Assembly: GCA_963627995.1 (NCBI GenBank)
Contig: CAVGCV010000010.1
Span: 6,331 to 70,330, forward strand
Direction of reading: 5' to 3'
From: UBA3839 sp963627995
GTDB lineage: Bacteria; Bacteroidota; Bacteroidia; Bacteroidales; Bacteroidaceae
Length of the DNA stretch: 64,000 bases
Positions 25,599 through 34,037 of this stretch are shown one piece after another; position 1 is the stretch's first letter; each line of letters opens with the position of its first letter. A model generated the notes under the pieces. It did not search any database. It had not been told where the DNA came from and was given only the letters and a program-made list of their open reading frames with translations. The translations under genes were made by a program, and so were the position numbers.

Positions 25599-28529
25599 TT
25601 ATTTTACAAGAATCTTGGCGATTTTCCCGCCAGCGCGCACAATGTAGATGCCGGGTTCCTGGGTGGCGTTTGCTGCCGCGCGAATGCCGTTGATGGTGTA
25701 GAGCTCGAAGTCCTTGTAGCCATCGACATAGACAATGCGGTTGATGACCTCGACATTGAGCGGATTCTCGCTTGTGAAGACTTGCGGCTTGTCGATGCCG
25801 ACGGGCGCGTAGTCGGGCGTTTGGTGGACAACCACCCAGCCCAGCGTGTCGGCCGTTTGCAAGGTCTCTGTAATGCTTGCCTCGCCACTCTCGTCCAGAA
25901 TGCGGCGGACGCGGAAGCCCGTGGTGCGTCCTTCGAGCTGTCCGTCTTCATTGAGGATGCTGGCCTTGATGGTCGTCGTCTTGCGCAGGGTGGTAGGTAC
26001 GTCGATGTTCGCTGTCTGGAACTCCCCGAAGATGTAGGGGTCCACCAGCTTCAGCGTGTCGCTCGTCTCCGCATCCTTGCCAACGGTGAAGTAGGCAGCT
26101 TTTGCAATCCTGTACACGGGGTTGCCGCCGAAGCCTGCGGCGATATGGATGTTCTGGCTTCCGTCCACGCAGGCATGTCCCGGGGTGACGGCCATGTAGG
26201 CAACGGTCTGGTTGGCGACCACCCGGCTGTTGCTTCCCAGCTCATACTTCACGGTGCATCGGAAGCCCGTGTTCGTCACGTCCCACACCTTGTGCGTGAT
26301 GGCGCGGGAGGAGATGGGGGCATTGTTCACCGTGGCGATGACAACGGGCGTGACGCCATCGGGGAAAGGATGCTCGAACTTCACCTCCGTCGTGTCCTTC
26401 AGGGCTATCGACCCGACCTCGACATCCATGTCCCCGTACGTGTAGTGGCCGTAGGGCATCGTCATGTAGGGGATGGTTTCCATCGCCTCGTAGCTCTCGG
26501 TCGCATCGGGCTGGTACGCCCATGTCTTGCCGAGGTAGTTGAAGTACTTGGTGGTGATGTTGGCGTATTTCAGCATGGGGGTGGTGGTCGTCGTTGCGTT
26601 GTTGCTGGAAATCAGTCCCATGAACACGGCGGGCTTCCCCTTGTCCACTTCCTTCCCGCTTTCGTCGACGTAGGTGTAGGGGTGGGTGAAGTCCACCCTG
26701 ACGGACTGCGACGCGTCGGTCAGCGTGATGGCTCCGAACTGGAGGTCGCTGTTGCCTTTCGACTGCCCGATCGACACATAGGCCTCGCCCGAATAGCGCT
26801 GGCGGCCGTCGGAGTCGAACGTGTGGATGCGGTAGGTGACAAGGCCCGACACGTCGGTCAGCGTGTCGGCGTTGAACGTCTGCTCGCTGGACGACGCAAG
26901 CCCTTTCTTGCCGATGACCGTCCAGTCGGCCTCGCCCTCGACCTTGCGCTCCACGTAGGTGGAGTCGGTCTGCTTGCCGTTTTGGTTCGTCCATTGCAGG
27001 ATGGCGCGGCGCGTCTTGTCGGTGTAGAGGACTTTCAGGTCGGTCGGGCCTTTGTGCCGCCAGCTCATGAAGTACTCGTTCTGCTCGCTGTAGGCGAATC
27101 CCGACTTGAAGTCGGCGTACAGCTTCCCTCCGTCGGTCAGGCTGCCGTTGGTCACGACCTCGCGCTTGGCCTGTACGGCGTTGTAGACGGCCAGACGCTC
27201 CAGCCACGGCTCGCTGTCGGCGCGGCGCAGCACGTCGGTCAGCCATGTGCCGTTCTTCTGGGAGTCGTTGCCGCTCCCCCACGAGTACCAGCCCGCGTCG
27301 GTGCTGAAGCCGCTCTCGCTCGTCCAGTTGGCGCCGTTGTTCCATTCTGTCGCCCACACGGGAAGCCCCGTGGCCGTGTACAGCGCCTTGAGGCGGCTGA
27401 TGCAGCCGGCCGGGCTTTGACCGCCGATATAGAAGTGGGTGGCCACGAAGTCGACGCGGATGTTGTTCTCGCGACACCAGTTCACGTACTCCGTCACCCA
27501 TCCCGTGCTGGGGTTGCAGCAGGCGAACGTGCCGATGCGCATGCCGCTGTACAGGAACTCGGCGGCGTGGTCGGTGAGGGTGGAGGTGGCGCAGTTCGTG
27601 CGCGGGTTGTCGGGAATCTTGCTGACGTAGGTGTAGACCTCGCCCGCGCCGCTCGTGTTGTCGGGCTCGTTCTGCCCCAGGATGTGCGTGCAGGTGGCGT
27701 CGGCGGCGTTGATGGTCCCCCAGCTCGACCACGCGCCTTTCCAGCCTTGGCTGTTGCTGTTGCCCGCCTCGTGGTGGCGCTGTGGGACATACTCGTAGTC
27801 CGTGCCCGAGCTCGAGCCCGCGCCCCAGTTGTAGTGCCACGAGGCGTTGAGCTTGTCGGGGGCTACGTCGCACGAGCCCTTCTTGGCCGGCCACTGCCAG
27901 CGGAAGATGCGGAAGAATCCCACTTTGCTCGCCAGCTCCTTGCGCAGCTGTACCTCGATGTCCTTGGAGTTGGCGATGTAGCAGTGGCTGTAGCCCGTTC
28001 CGTCGCTCATGTTGGCGACGGTGAGCATGTAGCCGCGCTTCAGCTTGAACGAGCGCATGGCGTCCACCCACGGCCCGGCTGTCTGCCGGCTTCCGCCGTT
28101 GTACTGGTAGCTGTCGCCCGTGAAGTTGTCGCCCAGGTACACGGTCAGCGGGTAGAAGTCCGTGCCGTCGGCGTTCTTCGTGTCGCTGTGGGGCAGCACG
28201 ATGGAGCCGTGGCGGTAGATGCTGACGCGGCAGTTGGTGTTGTTGGTCAGCGTGCTGCCGTTCGAGGTGACATAGCGGAGGTATTTGCTGATGACCTCCG
28301 ACGGCTTGATGTTTTGGAAGATGACGGCGGCGTCGGCGTTGGCGATGTCGATGCTGCCCGCCGTGGCGAATGGCGTGGTGCCCGTGACGGTGTAGTCCAC
28401 GGCCTCGTCGAGCGTCACGGCGCTGGTGACTTGCGCCACCGTCCTCACGGGGTTCTGAGCCCATGCATTGGGCACGTTGGCTGCCAAGGGCAGGACGGAC
28501 GCGCAGATGATGGCTGTTAGCTTGTTCAT
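25599..28529 (-). CDS. Secreted GH128-type (Asl1-like) endo-beta-1,3-glucanase with accessory modules
   Basis: A 976-residue secreted enzyme. The signal peptide is about 1-24 (cleavage near AWA-Q). Residues about 25-200 form a beta-rich N-terminal module. The catalytic TIM barrel at about 205-460 matches the Asl1/GH128 family: FRWQWPAKKG, a candidate acid Glu288 in ILGQNEPDN, THFYIGG and a candidate nucleophile Glu395 in VWATEWNNG. A fibronectin-like module (about 500-600) and a further beta module (about 600-800) follow, and the protein ends with a degenerate sorting tail (YTINGIRAAANATQEPGIYIV). GH128 enzymes cut beta-1,3-glucan such as laminarin, curdlan or fungal wall glucan. It has its own promoter and terminator and lies upstream of the SusCD block on the same strand. 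Family call is good; substrate is from family knowledge. Confidence 0.82.
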   Translation of the reverse strand: MNKLTAIICASVLPLAANVPNAWAQNPVRTVAQVTSAVTLDEAVDYTVTGTTPFATAGSIDIANADAAVIFQNIKPSEVISKYLRYVTSNGSTLTNNTNCRVSIYRHGSIVLPHSDTKNADGTDFYPLTVYLGDNFTGDSYQYNGGSRQTAGPWVDAMRSFKLKRGYMLTVANMSDGTGYSHCYIANSKDIEVQLRKELASKVGFFRIFRWQWPAKKGSCDVAPDKLNASWHYNWGAGSSSGTDYEYVPQRHHEAGNSNSQGWKGAWSSWGTINAADATCTHILGQNEPDNTSGAGEVYTYVSKIPDNPRTNCATSTLTDHAAEFLYSGMRIGTFACCNPSTGWVTEYVNWCRENNIRVDFVATHFYIGGQSPAGCISRLKALYTATGLPVWATEWNNGANWTSESGFSTDAGWYSWGSGNDSQKNGTWLTDVLRRADSEPWLERLAVYNAVQAKREVVTNGSLTDGGKLYADFKSGFAYSEQNEYFMSWRHKGPTDLKVLYTDKTRRAILQWTNQNGKQTDSTYVERKVEGEADWTVIGKKGLASSSEQTFNADTLTDVSGLVTYRIHTFDSDGRQRYSGEAYVSIGQSKGNSDLQFGAITLTDASQSVRVDFTHPYTYVDESGKEVDKGKPAVFMGLISSNNATTTTTPMLKYANITTKYFNYLGKTWAYQPDATESYEAMETIPYMTMPYGHYTYGDMDVEVGSIALKDTTEVKFEHPFPDGVTPVVIATVNNAPISSRAITHKVWDVTNTGFRCTVKYELGSNSRVVANQTVAYMAVTPGHACVDGSQNIHIAAGFGGNPVYRIAKAAYFTVGKDAETSDTLKLVDPYIFGEFQTANIDVPTTLRKTTTIKASILNEDGQLEGRTTGFRVRRILDESGEASITETLQTADTLGWVVVHQTPDYAPVGIDKPQVFTSENPLNVEVINRIVYVDGYKDFELYTINGIRAAANATQEPGIYIVRAGGKIAKILVK

Positions 28530-28629
28530 GTTAGTCGTTAGGTTTTATGTGACTGCTGTTATGTATATAAATATGGTGTCAGGCAGGCGCCGGCCAGGGG
28601 AAAGCCGGGAACGCGGCGGTTTTCCGCTG

Positions 28630-28637
28630 CAAAAATA
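28630..28637 (-). promoter_or_regulatory. -7 box of the GH128 gene
   Basis: TATTTTTG on the minus strand, about 100 bp before the start codon. No good -33 element is visible. Confidence 0.5.
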
Positions 28638-28749
28638 CGGTTTTTCTACGCGTTTTGACACCGTTTCCCCTTTAAAAAACCAATATTCACGTATTGTGGC
28701 CCATGTTTTAACAAATGGAGGCGTACGGCGCACGGAATCAGCGCGTTAT

Positions 28750-28856
28750 AAAACACTGCGGAGCGGCTGGAAAATGTCCGCAGAGCGGAGACCCGCGCTC
28801 CGCAGAGAAAATGTTTTTCCTCTGCGGACGAAAAATATTTTCTCTGCGGAGATTTT
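28750..28856. repeat. Copy C of five-box, 22-bp periodic CYGCRG array
   Basis: Boxes start at 28756, 28778, 28800, 28822 and 28844, an exact 22-bp period. Orientations are CTGCGG, CCGCAG, CCGCAG, CTGCGG, CTGCGG. The left half resembles copy A; the right half (boxes three to five and their spacers) matches the middle of copy D almost base for base. It lies between divergent promoters. Confidence 0.93.
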
Positions 28857-28993
28857 CAGTGGATTCTGAACATCTGGAAATCAGTGTGTTGCGTATTCGG
28901 TGAAAATGCGGCCTTGTCTTCGCCCCTCTTTTTTGGAGGGTGCGGGCTGCGGGAGGCTGGGGATGCCGGCATTTGAAAAACGGGGGGAAAACA

Positions 28994-29023
28994 TTGGCAT
29001 CTCGAAAAACTTTCCTAAATTTG
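28994..29023 (+). promoter_or_regulatory. Promoter of the lipid A operon
   Basis: TTGG at 28994-28997 and TAAATTTG at 29016-29023 are 18 bp apart, close to the Bacteroidetes sigma-ABfr spacing. The lpxD start codon is 86 bp further on. Confidence 0.7.
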
Positions 29024-29109
29024 CGGCTTAATGGTAGTGGCAAACACTTCATTCCGAAACAGATAAATCCTTGCTACTGATAGAAACATAACACTTTACT
29101 GAAAAGCGA

Positions 29110-30150
29110 ATGACAATTACTGCCGAGCAAATCGCAGTCTATGCGGGCGGAACCATCGAGGGCGACAAGAATGCCATCGTGACGAGTTTCGCCAAAATAG
29201 AGGAGGGGGTGAAAGGCGCGATTTCCTTTCTCGCCAATCCCAAATACGAACATTACCTTTATCGGACGAAGTCGAGCGTGGTGCTCGTCAATCGCGACTT
29301 CGTGCCGCAGCAGCCCGTCCGGGCCACGCTGATTCGCGTGGACAACGCCTACGAGGCCGTGGGGCGGCTGCTGGCGCTGTACGAGTCGATGAAGGCGAAG
29401 AAGACGGGCGTGAGCGAGCATGCCTACATCGCGCCGTCGGCGCAGTTGGGCGAGGACTGCTACGTGGGCCCGTTCGCCTACATCGGCGAGAACGTGAAGA
29501 TAGGGCGCGGAACGGCGGTCTATCCCCATGCCGTGGTGTGTGAGAACGCGGAGGTCGGCGAGGACTGCGTGGTGTATCCTCATGCCACGATTTACCACGA
29601 CTGCAAGGTCGGCTCGCGCGTCATCCTCCACGCGGGCGCGGTCATCGGCGCGGACGGCTTCGGCTTCGCCCCGACGGCCGCGGGCTACGAGAAGATACCC
29701 CAGATTGGCATCGTGACGGTTGAGGACGACGTGGAAATCGGCGCCAACACGTGCGTGGACCGCTCCACGATGGGCTCCACGTACGTCCGCCGCGGCGTGA
29801 AGCTCGACAACCTTGTCCAGATTGCGCACAATGTGGAGATAGGGGCCAACACGGTCATCTCCTCGCAGACGGGCGTCGCCGGCAGCGCGAAGGTGGGGGA
29901 GTGGTGCATGTTCGGCGGCCAAGTGGGCATTGCCGGGCACATCGAGATAGGCTCCCGCACGAACCTCGGCGCAAAAGCCGGGCTGGCCGGCGGAAACACC
30001 GCGCGCAAGGGCGGCGTCACGCTGATGGGCTATCCAGCGGTGGAGCACAAGACATGGGCGAAGCAGTCGGTGGCCCTGAAGTTCCTGCCCGACATGATGA
30101 AGGAGCTGGAGCTGCTGCGCCGGGAAGTTGAAGAACTAAAAAAGAAATAG
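29110..30150 (+). CDS. lpxD: UDP-3-O-acylglucosamine N-acyltransferase
   Basis: A 346-residue enzyme for the third step of lipid A synthesis: it adds the N-linked hydroxyacyl chain from acyl-ACP to UDP-3-O-acyl-glucosamine in the cytoplasm. The N-terminal uridine-binding domain (about 1-105) is followed by a left-handed hexapeptide-repeat helix (about 105-320, many I/V-G-x-x repeats such as VGPFAYIGENVKIG) and a C-terminal helix (MMKELELLRREVEELKKK) typical of the trimer. The expected catalytic His lies in LVQIAHNVEIG. It is the first gene of the block, 2 bp before the LpxC-FabZ gene. Confidence 0.96.
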   Translation: MTITAEQIAVYAGGTIEGDKNAIVTSFAKIEEGVKGAISFLANPKYEHYLYRTKSSVVLVNRDFVPQQPVRATLIRVDNAYEAVGRLLALYESMKAKKTGVSEHAYIAPSAQLGEDCYVGPFAYIGENVKIGRGTAVYPHAVVCENAEVGEDCVVYPHATIYHDCKVGSRVILHAGAVIGADGFGFAPTAAGYEKIPQIGIVTVEDDVEIGANTCVDRSTMGSTYVRRGVKLDNLVQIAHNVEIGANTVISSQTGVAGSAKVGEWCMFGGQVGIAGHIEIGSRTNLGAKAGLAGGNTARKGGVTLMGYPAVEHKTWAKQSVALKFLPDMMKELELLRREVEELKKK

Positions 30151-30152
30151 AC

Positions 30153-31535
30153 ATGCAAAAGCAACTTACGCTGAAAGAGAGTTTCACGGTCCGGGGAAAG
30201 GGCCTGCATACGGGGCAGTTCATCACGGCCACGTTCCAGCCCGCAGCCGAGGACCACGGCTACAAGATTCAGCGTATCGATATGGAGGGGCAGCCCGTCA
30301 TCGACTGCCTCGCGGAGAACGTGGGCGACACCCAGCGCGGAACGGTGCTCGTGAAGGGCGACGTCAAGGTGAGCACGGTGGAGCACGCCATGGCGGCGCT
30401 CTACGCCTCGGGCATCGACAACTGCCTCATCCAGCTCGACGGGCCGGAAATGCCGATTCTCGACGGGTCGGCACTGGTCTTCATCCAGGAAATCCAGCGC
30501 GTGGGGCTCGTGGCGCAGAATGCGAACAAGGACTTCTATGTGGTGAAGCGCAAGATGGAGGTGAAGGGCGAGAAGGGGGAGCACCTGATTTTCGTGCCGG
30601 ACGACGAGTTCTGCGTCAATGCGATGATTGCGTTCGACTCGCGCATCCTTGCCAGCCAGTTCGCCTCGCTCGACCACATGCGGGACTTCCCTGCGGAAAT
30701 CGCCTCGGCGCGCACTTTCGTGTTCGTGCGCGAGATAGAGCCGCTCCTGCAGCTCGGCCTCATCAAGGGCGGCGACCTTGACAACGCGATTGTCATCTAT
30801 GAAAACGAGCTTTCGCAGGAGCGCTACGATGCGCTGGCCGACCAGATAGGCATACCCCACAAGGACGCATCCCAGCTGGGCTACCTCAACAACAAGCCGC
30901 TGACTTGGCCCAACGAGACGGCGCGCCACAAACTGCTGGACATCATCGGCGACCTCGCCTTGATTGGGAAGCCGGTGCGCGGGCGCGTGATAGCCACCAA
31001 GCCGGGGCACACCATCAACAATAAGTTCGCGCGCGAAATCCGCCGCGACATCCGCAAGCACGAGGTGCAGTGCCCGGACTACGACCCGAACCAGCAGCCC
31101 GTCATGGACGTGAACCGCATCCGCGAGCTCCTGCCGCACCGCTACCCGATGCAGCTGGTGGACAAAATCGTGGCGATTGATGAAAACTATATCGTCGGAG
31201 TGAAGAACGTCACGTCCAACGAACCGTTCTTCACGGGCCACTTCCCCCAGGAGCCCGTGATGCCGGGCGTGCTGCTGGTGGAGGCCATGGCGCAGGCGGG
31301 CGGGCTGCTCGTCCTCAACACGCTGGAGGAGCCAGAGCGCTGGAGTACGTACTTCATGAAAATCGACAACGTGAAGTTCCGTCGCAAGGTCGTTCCGGGC
31401 GACACGCTGATTTTCAAAGTGAAGCTGCTGGATGCCGTCCGTCGCGGCATCTCGTCCATGCGGGGGCTCATCTTTGTCGGCGACACGCTTGTGGCGGAGG
31501 CCGAGTTCACGGCGCAAATCATCAAGAACAAATAA
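30153..31535 (+). CDS. lpxC-fabZ: Bifunctional LpxC deacetylase / FabZ dehydratase fusion
   Basis: A 460-residue fusion characteristic of Bacteroidota. Residues 1 to about 305 are LpxC, the zinc-dependent deacetylase that commits UDP-acyl-GlcNAc to lipid A; zinc ligands are seen at His78 (STVEHAMAALYASG) and in a late H..D region (GHTINNKFAREI lies near the domain end). Residues about 315-460 are FabZ, the 3-hydroxyacyl-ACP dehydratase of fatty acid elongation, with the hot-dog motif LPHRYPMQLVD and catalytic Glu in PGVLLVEAMAQ. The fusion couples the two pathways that compete for hydroxyacyl-ACP. It starts 2 bp after lpxD and ends 15 bp before lpxA. Confidence 0.96.
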   Translation: MQKQLTLKESFTVRGKGLHTGQFITATFQPAAEDHGYKIQRIDMEGQPVIDCLAENVGDTQRGTVLVKGDVKVSTVEHAMAALYASGIDNCLIQLDGPEMPILDGSALVFIQEIQRVGLVAQNANKDFYVVKRKMEVKGEKGEHLIFVPDDEFCVNAMIAFDSRILASQFASLDHMRDFPAEIASARTFVFVREIEPLLQLGLIKGGDLDNAIVIYENELSQERYDALADQIGIPHKDASQLGYLNNKPLTWPNETARHKLLDIIGDLALIGKPVRGRVIATKPGHTINNKFAREIRRDIRKHEVQCPDYDPNQQPVMDVNRIRELLPHRYPMQLVDKIVAIDENYIVGVKNVTSNEPFFTGHFPQEPVMPGVLLVEAMAQAGGLLVLNTLEEPERWSTYFMKIDNVKFRRKVVPGDTLIFKVKLLDAVRRGISSMRGLIFVGDTLVAEAEFTAQIIKNK

Positions 31536-31550
31536 GAATACAGACACAGT

Positions 31551-32324
31551 ATGGCGAAGATAAGTCCGTTGGCTTTCATTGACCCGGAGGCTCGAATTGG
31601 AGATAACTGCGAGATCGGGCCGTTCTGCTTCATTGACAAGAATGTGGTGGTGGGCGACAACAACACGTTGATGAACAGCGTCACCCTCCTTGACGGAACG
31701 CGCCTCGGCAACGGCAACGTCCTGTTCCCCGGGGCGGTCATCGGGGCAATCCCGCAGGACTTGAAGTTCCATGGCGAGGAGACGACGGCGGAGATAGGCG
31801 ACAACAACAAGATTCGCGAGAATGTCACGATACACCGCGGGACAGCCTCGAGGGGCAAGACCGTGGTGGGCAGCGGCAATCTGATCATGGAGAATGCCCA
31901 CATCGCGCACGACTGCGTGGTGGGCAGTGGCGTCATCATGGGCAATTCCACGAAGCTGGCGGGCGAGGTCGTGATTGACGACTACGCCATCATCAGCGCC
32001 GTCGTGCTCATCCACCAGTTCTGCCGGATTGGCGGCTATACGATGGTGCAGGGCGGAAGCCGCACCAGCAAGGACATCCCTCCGTTCATCATTGGCGGAA
32101 AGGAGCCGATAGCCTTTGCCGGACTGAACATCGTGGGGCTGCGCCGCCGCCAGTTCCCGCGCGACATCATTGAGAACATCCACGACGCCTACCGCCTGAT
32201 TTATAACAGCAACCTGACGGTGCAGGAGGCGATAGAGCAAATCAAGTTCGGCATCCCGATGGGCAAGGAGGTGCAGTACATCGTTGATTTCGTAAGTAAC
32301 TCGCAGCGGGGCATCATCCGCTAA
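31551..32324 (+). CDS. lpxA: UDP-N-acetylglucosamine O-acyltransferase
   Basis: A 257-residue cytoplasmic trimeric acyltransferase catalysing the first step of lipid A synthesis. A hexapeptide-repeat helix at about 5-185 (ARIGDNCEIGPFCFI, TVVGSGNLIMENAHIAHDCVVG) contains the expected catalytic His in the ENAHIAHD segment. The C-terminal helical domain contains AFAGLNIVGLRRR. Length is close to the E. coli enzyme. Third gene of the lipid A run. Confidence 0.96.
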   Translation: MAKISPLAFIDPEARIGDNCEIGPFCFIDKNVVVGDNNTLMNSVTLLDGTRLGNGNVLFPGAVIGAIPQDLKFHGEETTAEIGDNNKIRENVTIHRGTASRGKTVVGSGNLIMENAHIAHDCVVGSGVIMGNSTKLAGEVVIDDYAIISAVVLIHQFCRIGGYTMVQGGSRTSKDIPPFIIGGKEPIAFAGLNIVGLRRRQFPRDIIENIHDAYRLIYNSNLTVQEAIEQIKFGIPMGKEVQYIVDFVSNSQRGIIR

Positions 32325-32338
32325 ATCGCAGCAGGGCC

Positions 32339-32890
32339 ATGGTTTTTCGTTTTATCCTGATTTCAAATGAAGTGGAAGACTTCATGCGCGAAATCCAAAT
32401 CGACGCGGATGCCACTTTCCTCGATTTCCACAGGACGATTGTCGCGACGTGCGGCTACTCCGACGACCAGATAACGTCGTTTACCGTCTGTGAGAACGGA
32501 TGGGAAAAAGTGCAGGAAATCACACTGGAGGACATGAGCACGGGCAGCGACGAGGATTCCTACGTGATGGCGACCACGCGGCTGAGCGACTTCCTGGATG
32601 AGGAGAAGCAGCACCTGCTTTACACGTTCGACCAGCTGGGCGAACGCGTGTTCTTCATCGAGCTTTCGGAAATCATCACGGGAAAGTCCCTGAAAGCCCC
32701 GAAGGTGACGCGCCAGCAGGGCAATCCGCCCCCGCAGGCGCTCGACTTCGACGAACTGTTCGCCCGGAATCCTGTCGCGCAGGGCGCGTCGGAGGCGTTC
32801 GAGGCGGACGAGGACATGTTCGGCGACGGCATCAGCGAGGAGGACATCGACCTTGAGGGTCTGGACGTGAGCGATGGAGAGCCCTTCTAA
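32339..32890 (+). CDS. pRiA4b ORF-3 / TnpR-passenger-like family protein
   Basis: A 183-residue protein. The first 130 residues fit the plasmid pRiA4b ORF-3-like fold (FRFILISNEVEDFMREIQIDADATFLDFHRTI, then LSDFLDEEKQHLLYTFDQLGERVFFIEL). The last 50 residues are strongly acidic (EADEDMFGDGISEEDIDLEGLDVSDGE). The family has no established biochemical role; its name reflects early finds on mobile DNA. Here it sits 14 bp after lpxA and its 3' end overlaps miaA by 17 bp, so it is a stable part of this chromosomal operon, not a mobile gene. Nothing in the sequence points to a catalytic site. Confidence 0.8.
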   Translation: MVFRFILISNEVEDFMREIQIDADATFLDFHRTIVATCGYSDDQITSFTVCENGWEKVQEITLEDMSTGSDEDSYVMATTRLSDFLDEEKQHLLYTFDQLGERVFFIELSEIITGKSLKAPKVTRQQGNPPPQALDFDELFARNPVAQGASEAFEADEDMFGDGISEEDIDLEGLDVSDGEPF

Positions 32891-33800
32891 GCTGCTCCTT
32901 GTTCTTCTCGGCCCTACGGCAGTGGGCAAGACGGAGCTTAGCCTGCGATTGGCCAAGCTCTTGTCTTGTCCCGTCATCTCGGCCGACTCGCGCCAAATCT
33001 ACGACACCATCCGCATCGGGACGGCCACGCCAACAGCCGAACAGCTGGCGCAGGCACAACATTTCTTTGTCGGCAAACTCCACCTCGACCAGTATTACAG
33101 TGCCGCCCAGTACGAGCGCGAAGTCCTGCAGCTGCTTGACCAGCACTTCCGGCACAACGACACAGCCCTTCTTGCGGGCGGAAGCATGATGTACATCGAC
33201 GCTGTCTGCAAGGGCATCGACGACATCCCGACCATCCATGACGACACCCGGGCGTTCCTCCGCCGGAAGCTGGACGAGCAGGGGCCGGACGCCCTGCTCG
33301 CCGAATTGCGGCTGCTCGACCCCGACTACTATGCGATTGCCGACCTCAAAAACACACGGCGGATTGTGCACGCGCTGGAGGTGTACTATCAGACGGGAAA
33401 AAGCTACACGGCGTTCCGAACGCGGTCGCAAAAGCCGCGTCCTTTCCGCGTCTTGAAAGTGGGGCTGACCCGCCACAGGGAGAGCCTGTTCTCGCGAATC
33501 AACCAGCGGGTGGAAGCCATGATGCGGGAGGGACTGCTGGAGGAAGCGCGCTCGGTTTATCCCCTTCGCCACCTCAACTCGCTGAACACCGTTGGCTATA
33601 AGGAACTGTTCCGTGTGCTTGCCGGGGAGTGGGAGCTGCCCATGGCCGTGGAGCGAATCAAGAAGAACACCCGCGTGTACGCCAAGAAGCAGCTGACATG
33701 GTTCAGGCGCGATGACGGCATCCATTGGCTGAACCTCGACGAATGTTCCACGGATGACGCGCTTGGCCGCATCGCCGCGCTCATGCGGGAGGGAAAATGA
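32874..33800 (+). CDS. miaA: tRNA dimethylallyltransferase
   Basis: A 308-residue enzyme that transfers a dimethylallyl group to A37 of tRNAs reading codons that begin with U. The P-loop GPTAVGKT is at residues 13-20, followed by the family motifs ISADSRQIY, the HFFVGKLHLDQYYSAAQYE region, LLAGGSMMYIDAVCKGID and a C-terminal WFRRD. Translation starts inside the preceding gene (17-bp overlap), which suggests coupling. A tRNA-Arg gene with its own promoter follows. Confidence 0.96.
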   Translation: MESPSKLLLVLLGPTAVGKTELSLRLAKLLSCPVISADSRQIYDTIRIGTATPTAEQLAQAQHFFVGKLHLDQYYSAAQYEREVLQLLDQHFRHNDTALLAGGSMMYIDAVCKGIDDIPTIHDDTRAFLRRKLDEQGPDALLAELRLLDPDYYAIADLKNTRRIVHALEVYYQTGKSYTAFRTRSQKPRPFRVLKVGLTRHRESLFSRINQRVEAMMREGLLEEARSVYPLRHLNSLNTVGYKELFRVLAGEWELPMAVERIKKNTRVYAKKQLTWFRRDDGIHWLNLDECSTDDALGRIAALMREGK

Positions 33801-33829
33801 AGACCCGAGCTTCCTTTTTTCCGCAGAAC

Positions 33830-33861
33830 TTTGGCGGACGGCGCGAATAAACGTAACTTTG
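33830..33861 (+). promoter_or_regulatory. Promoter of tRNA-Arg
   Basis: TTTG at 33830-33833 and TAACTTTG at 33854-33861, 20 bp apart, 33 bp upstream of the tRNA. A close match to the Bacteroidetes consensus. Confidence 0.8.
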
Positions 33862-33894
33862 CACGCAGAAAAACAAAGAAAACTTGTTTGACGA

Positions 33895-33971
33895 GGCTCG
33901 TTAGCTCAACTGAATAGAGCATCTGACTACGGATCAGAAGGTTATAGGTTTGAATCCTATACGAGTCACCA
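33895..33971 (+). tRNA. tRNA-Arg (ACG)
   Basis: A complete cloverleaf: acceptor GGCTCGT pairs with ACGAGTC (one G-U), and the anticodon stem TCTGA/TCAGA encloses loop CTACGGA with anticodon ACG. The T arm GTTTGAATC is present and a CCA end appears encoded (33969-33971). A wobble deaminase would read CGN codons through inosine. Confidence 0.95.
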
Positions 33972-33974
33972 TCG

Positions 33975-34019
33975 AAGTGAAAGGCCCGCCCGCCCGAGGT
34001 CGGCTTTTCACTTTTCTTT
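33975..34019 (+). terminator. Terminator after tRNA-Arg
   Basis: Arms AAGTGAAAGGCC (33975-33986) and GGCTTTTCACTT (34002-34013) pair over 12 bp with one G-U, followed by a T-rich tract. Confidence 0.75.
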
Positions 34020-34037
34020 TTATCAAAACCAACAGCG

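Larger units (their letters stand above)
28530..29109. other. Divergent intergenic region between GH128 and lpxD
   Basis: 580 bases without a gene. It holds the minus-strand -7 box for GH128 (28630-28637), periodic array copy C (28750-28856) and the lpxD promoter (28994-29023). Confidence 0.75.

Noticed and set aside
30153..31535. LpxC-FabZ fusion as a novelty
   Set aside because: This fusion is an established feature of Bacteroidota.
32339..32890. Transposon-derived gene because of its TnpR-passenger-like family
   Set aside because: There are no inverted repeats, no transposase and no disruption; it overlaps miaA and sits in a conserved operon.
33821..33826. A single CCGCAG box with a T-run before it, upstream of the tRNA-Arg promoter (another single CTGCGG box at 35307-35312)
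   Set aside because: Isolated boxes without 22-bp partners are expected by chance in GC-rich sequence; not counted as array members.
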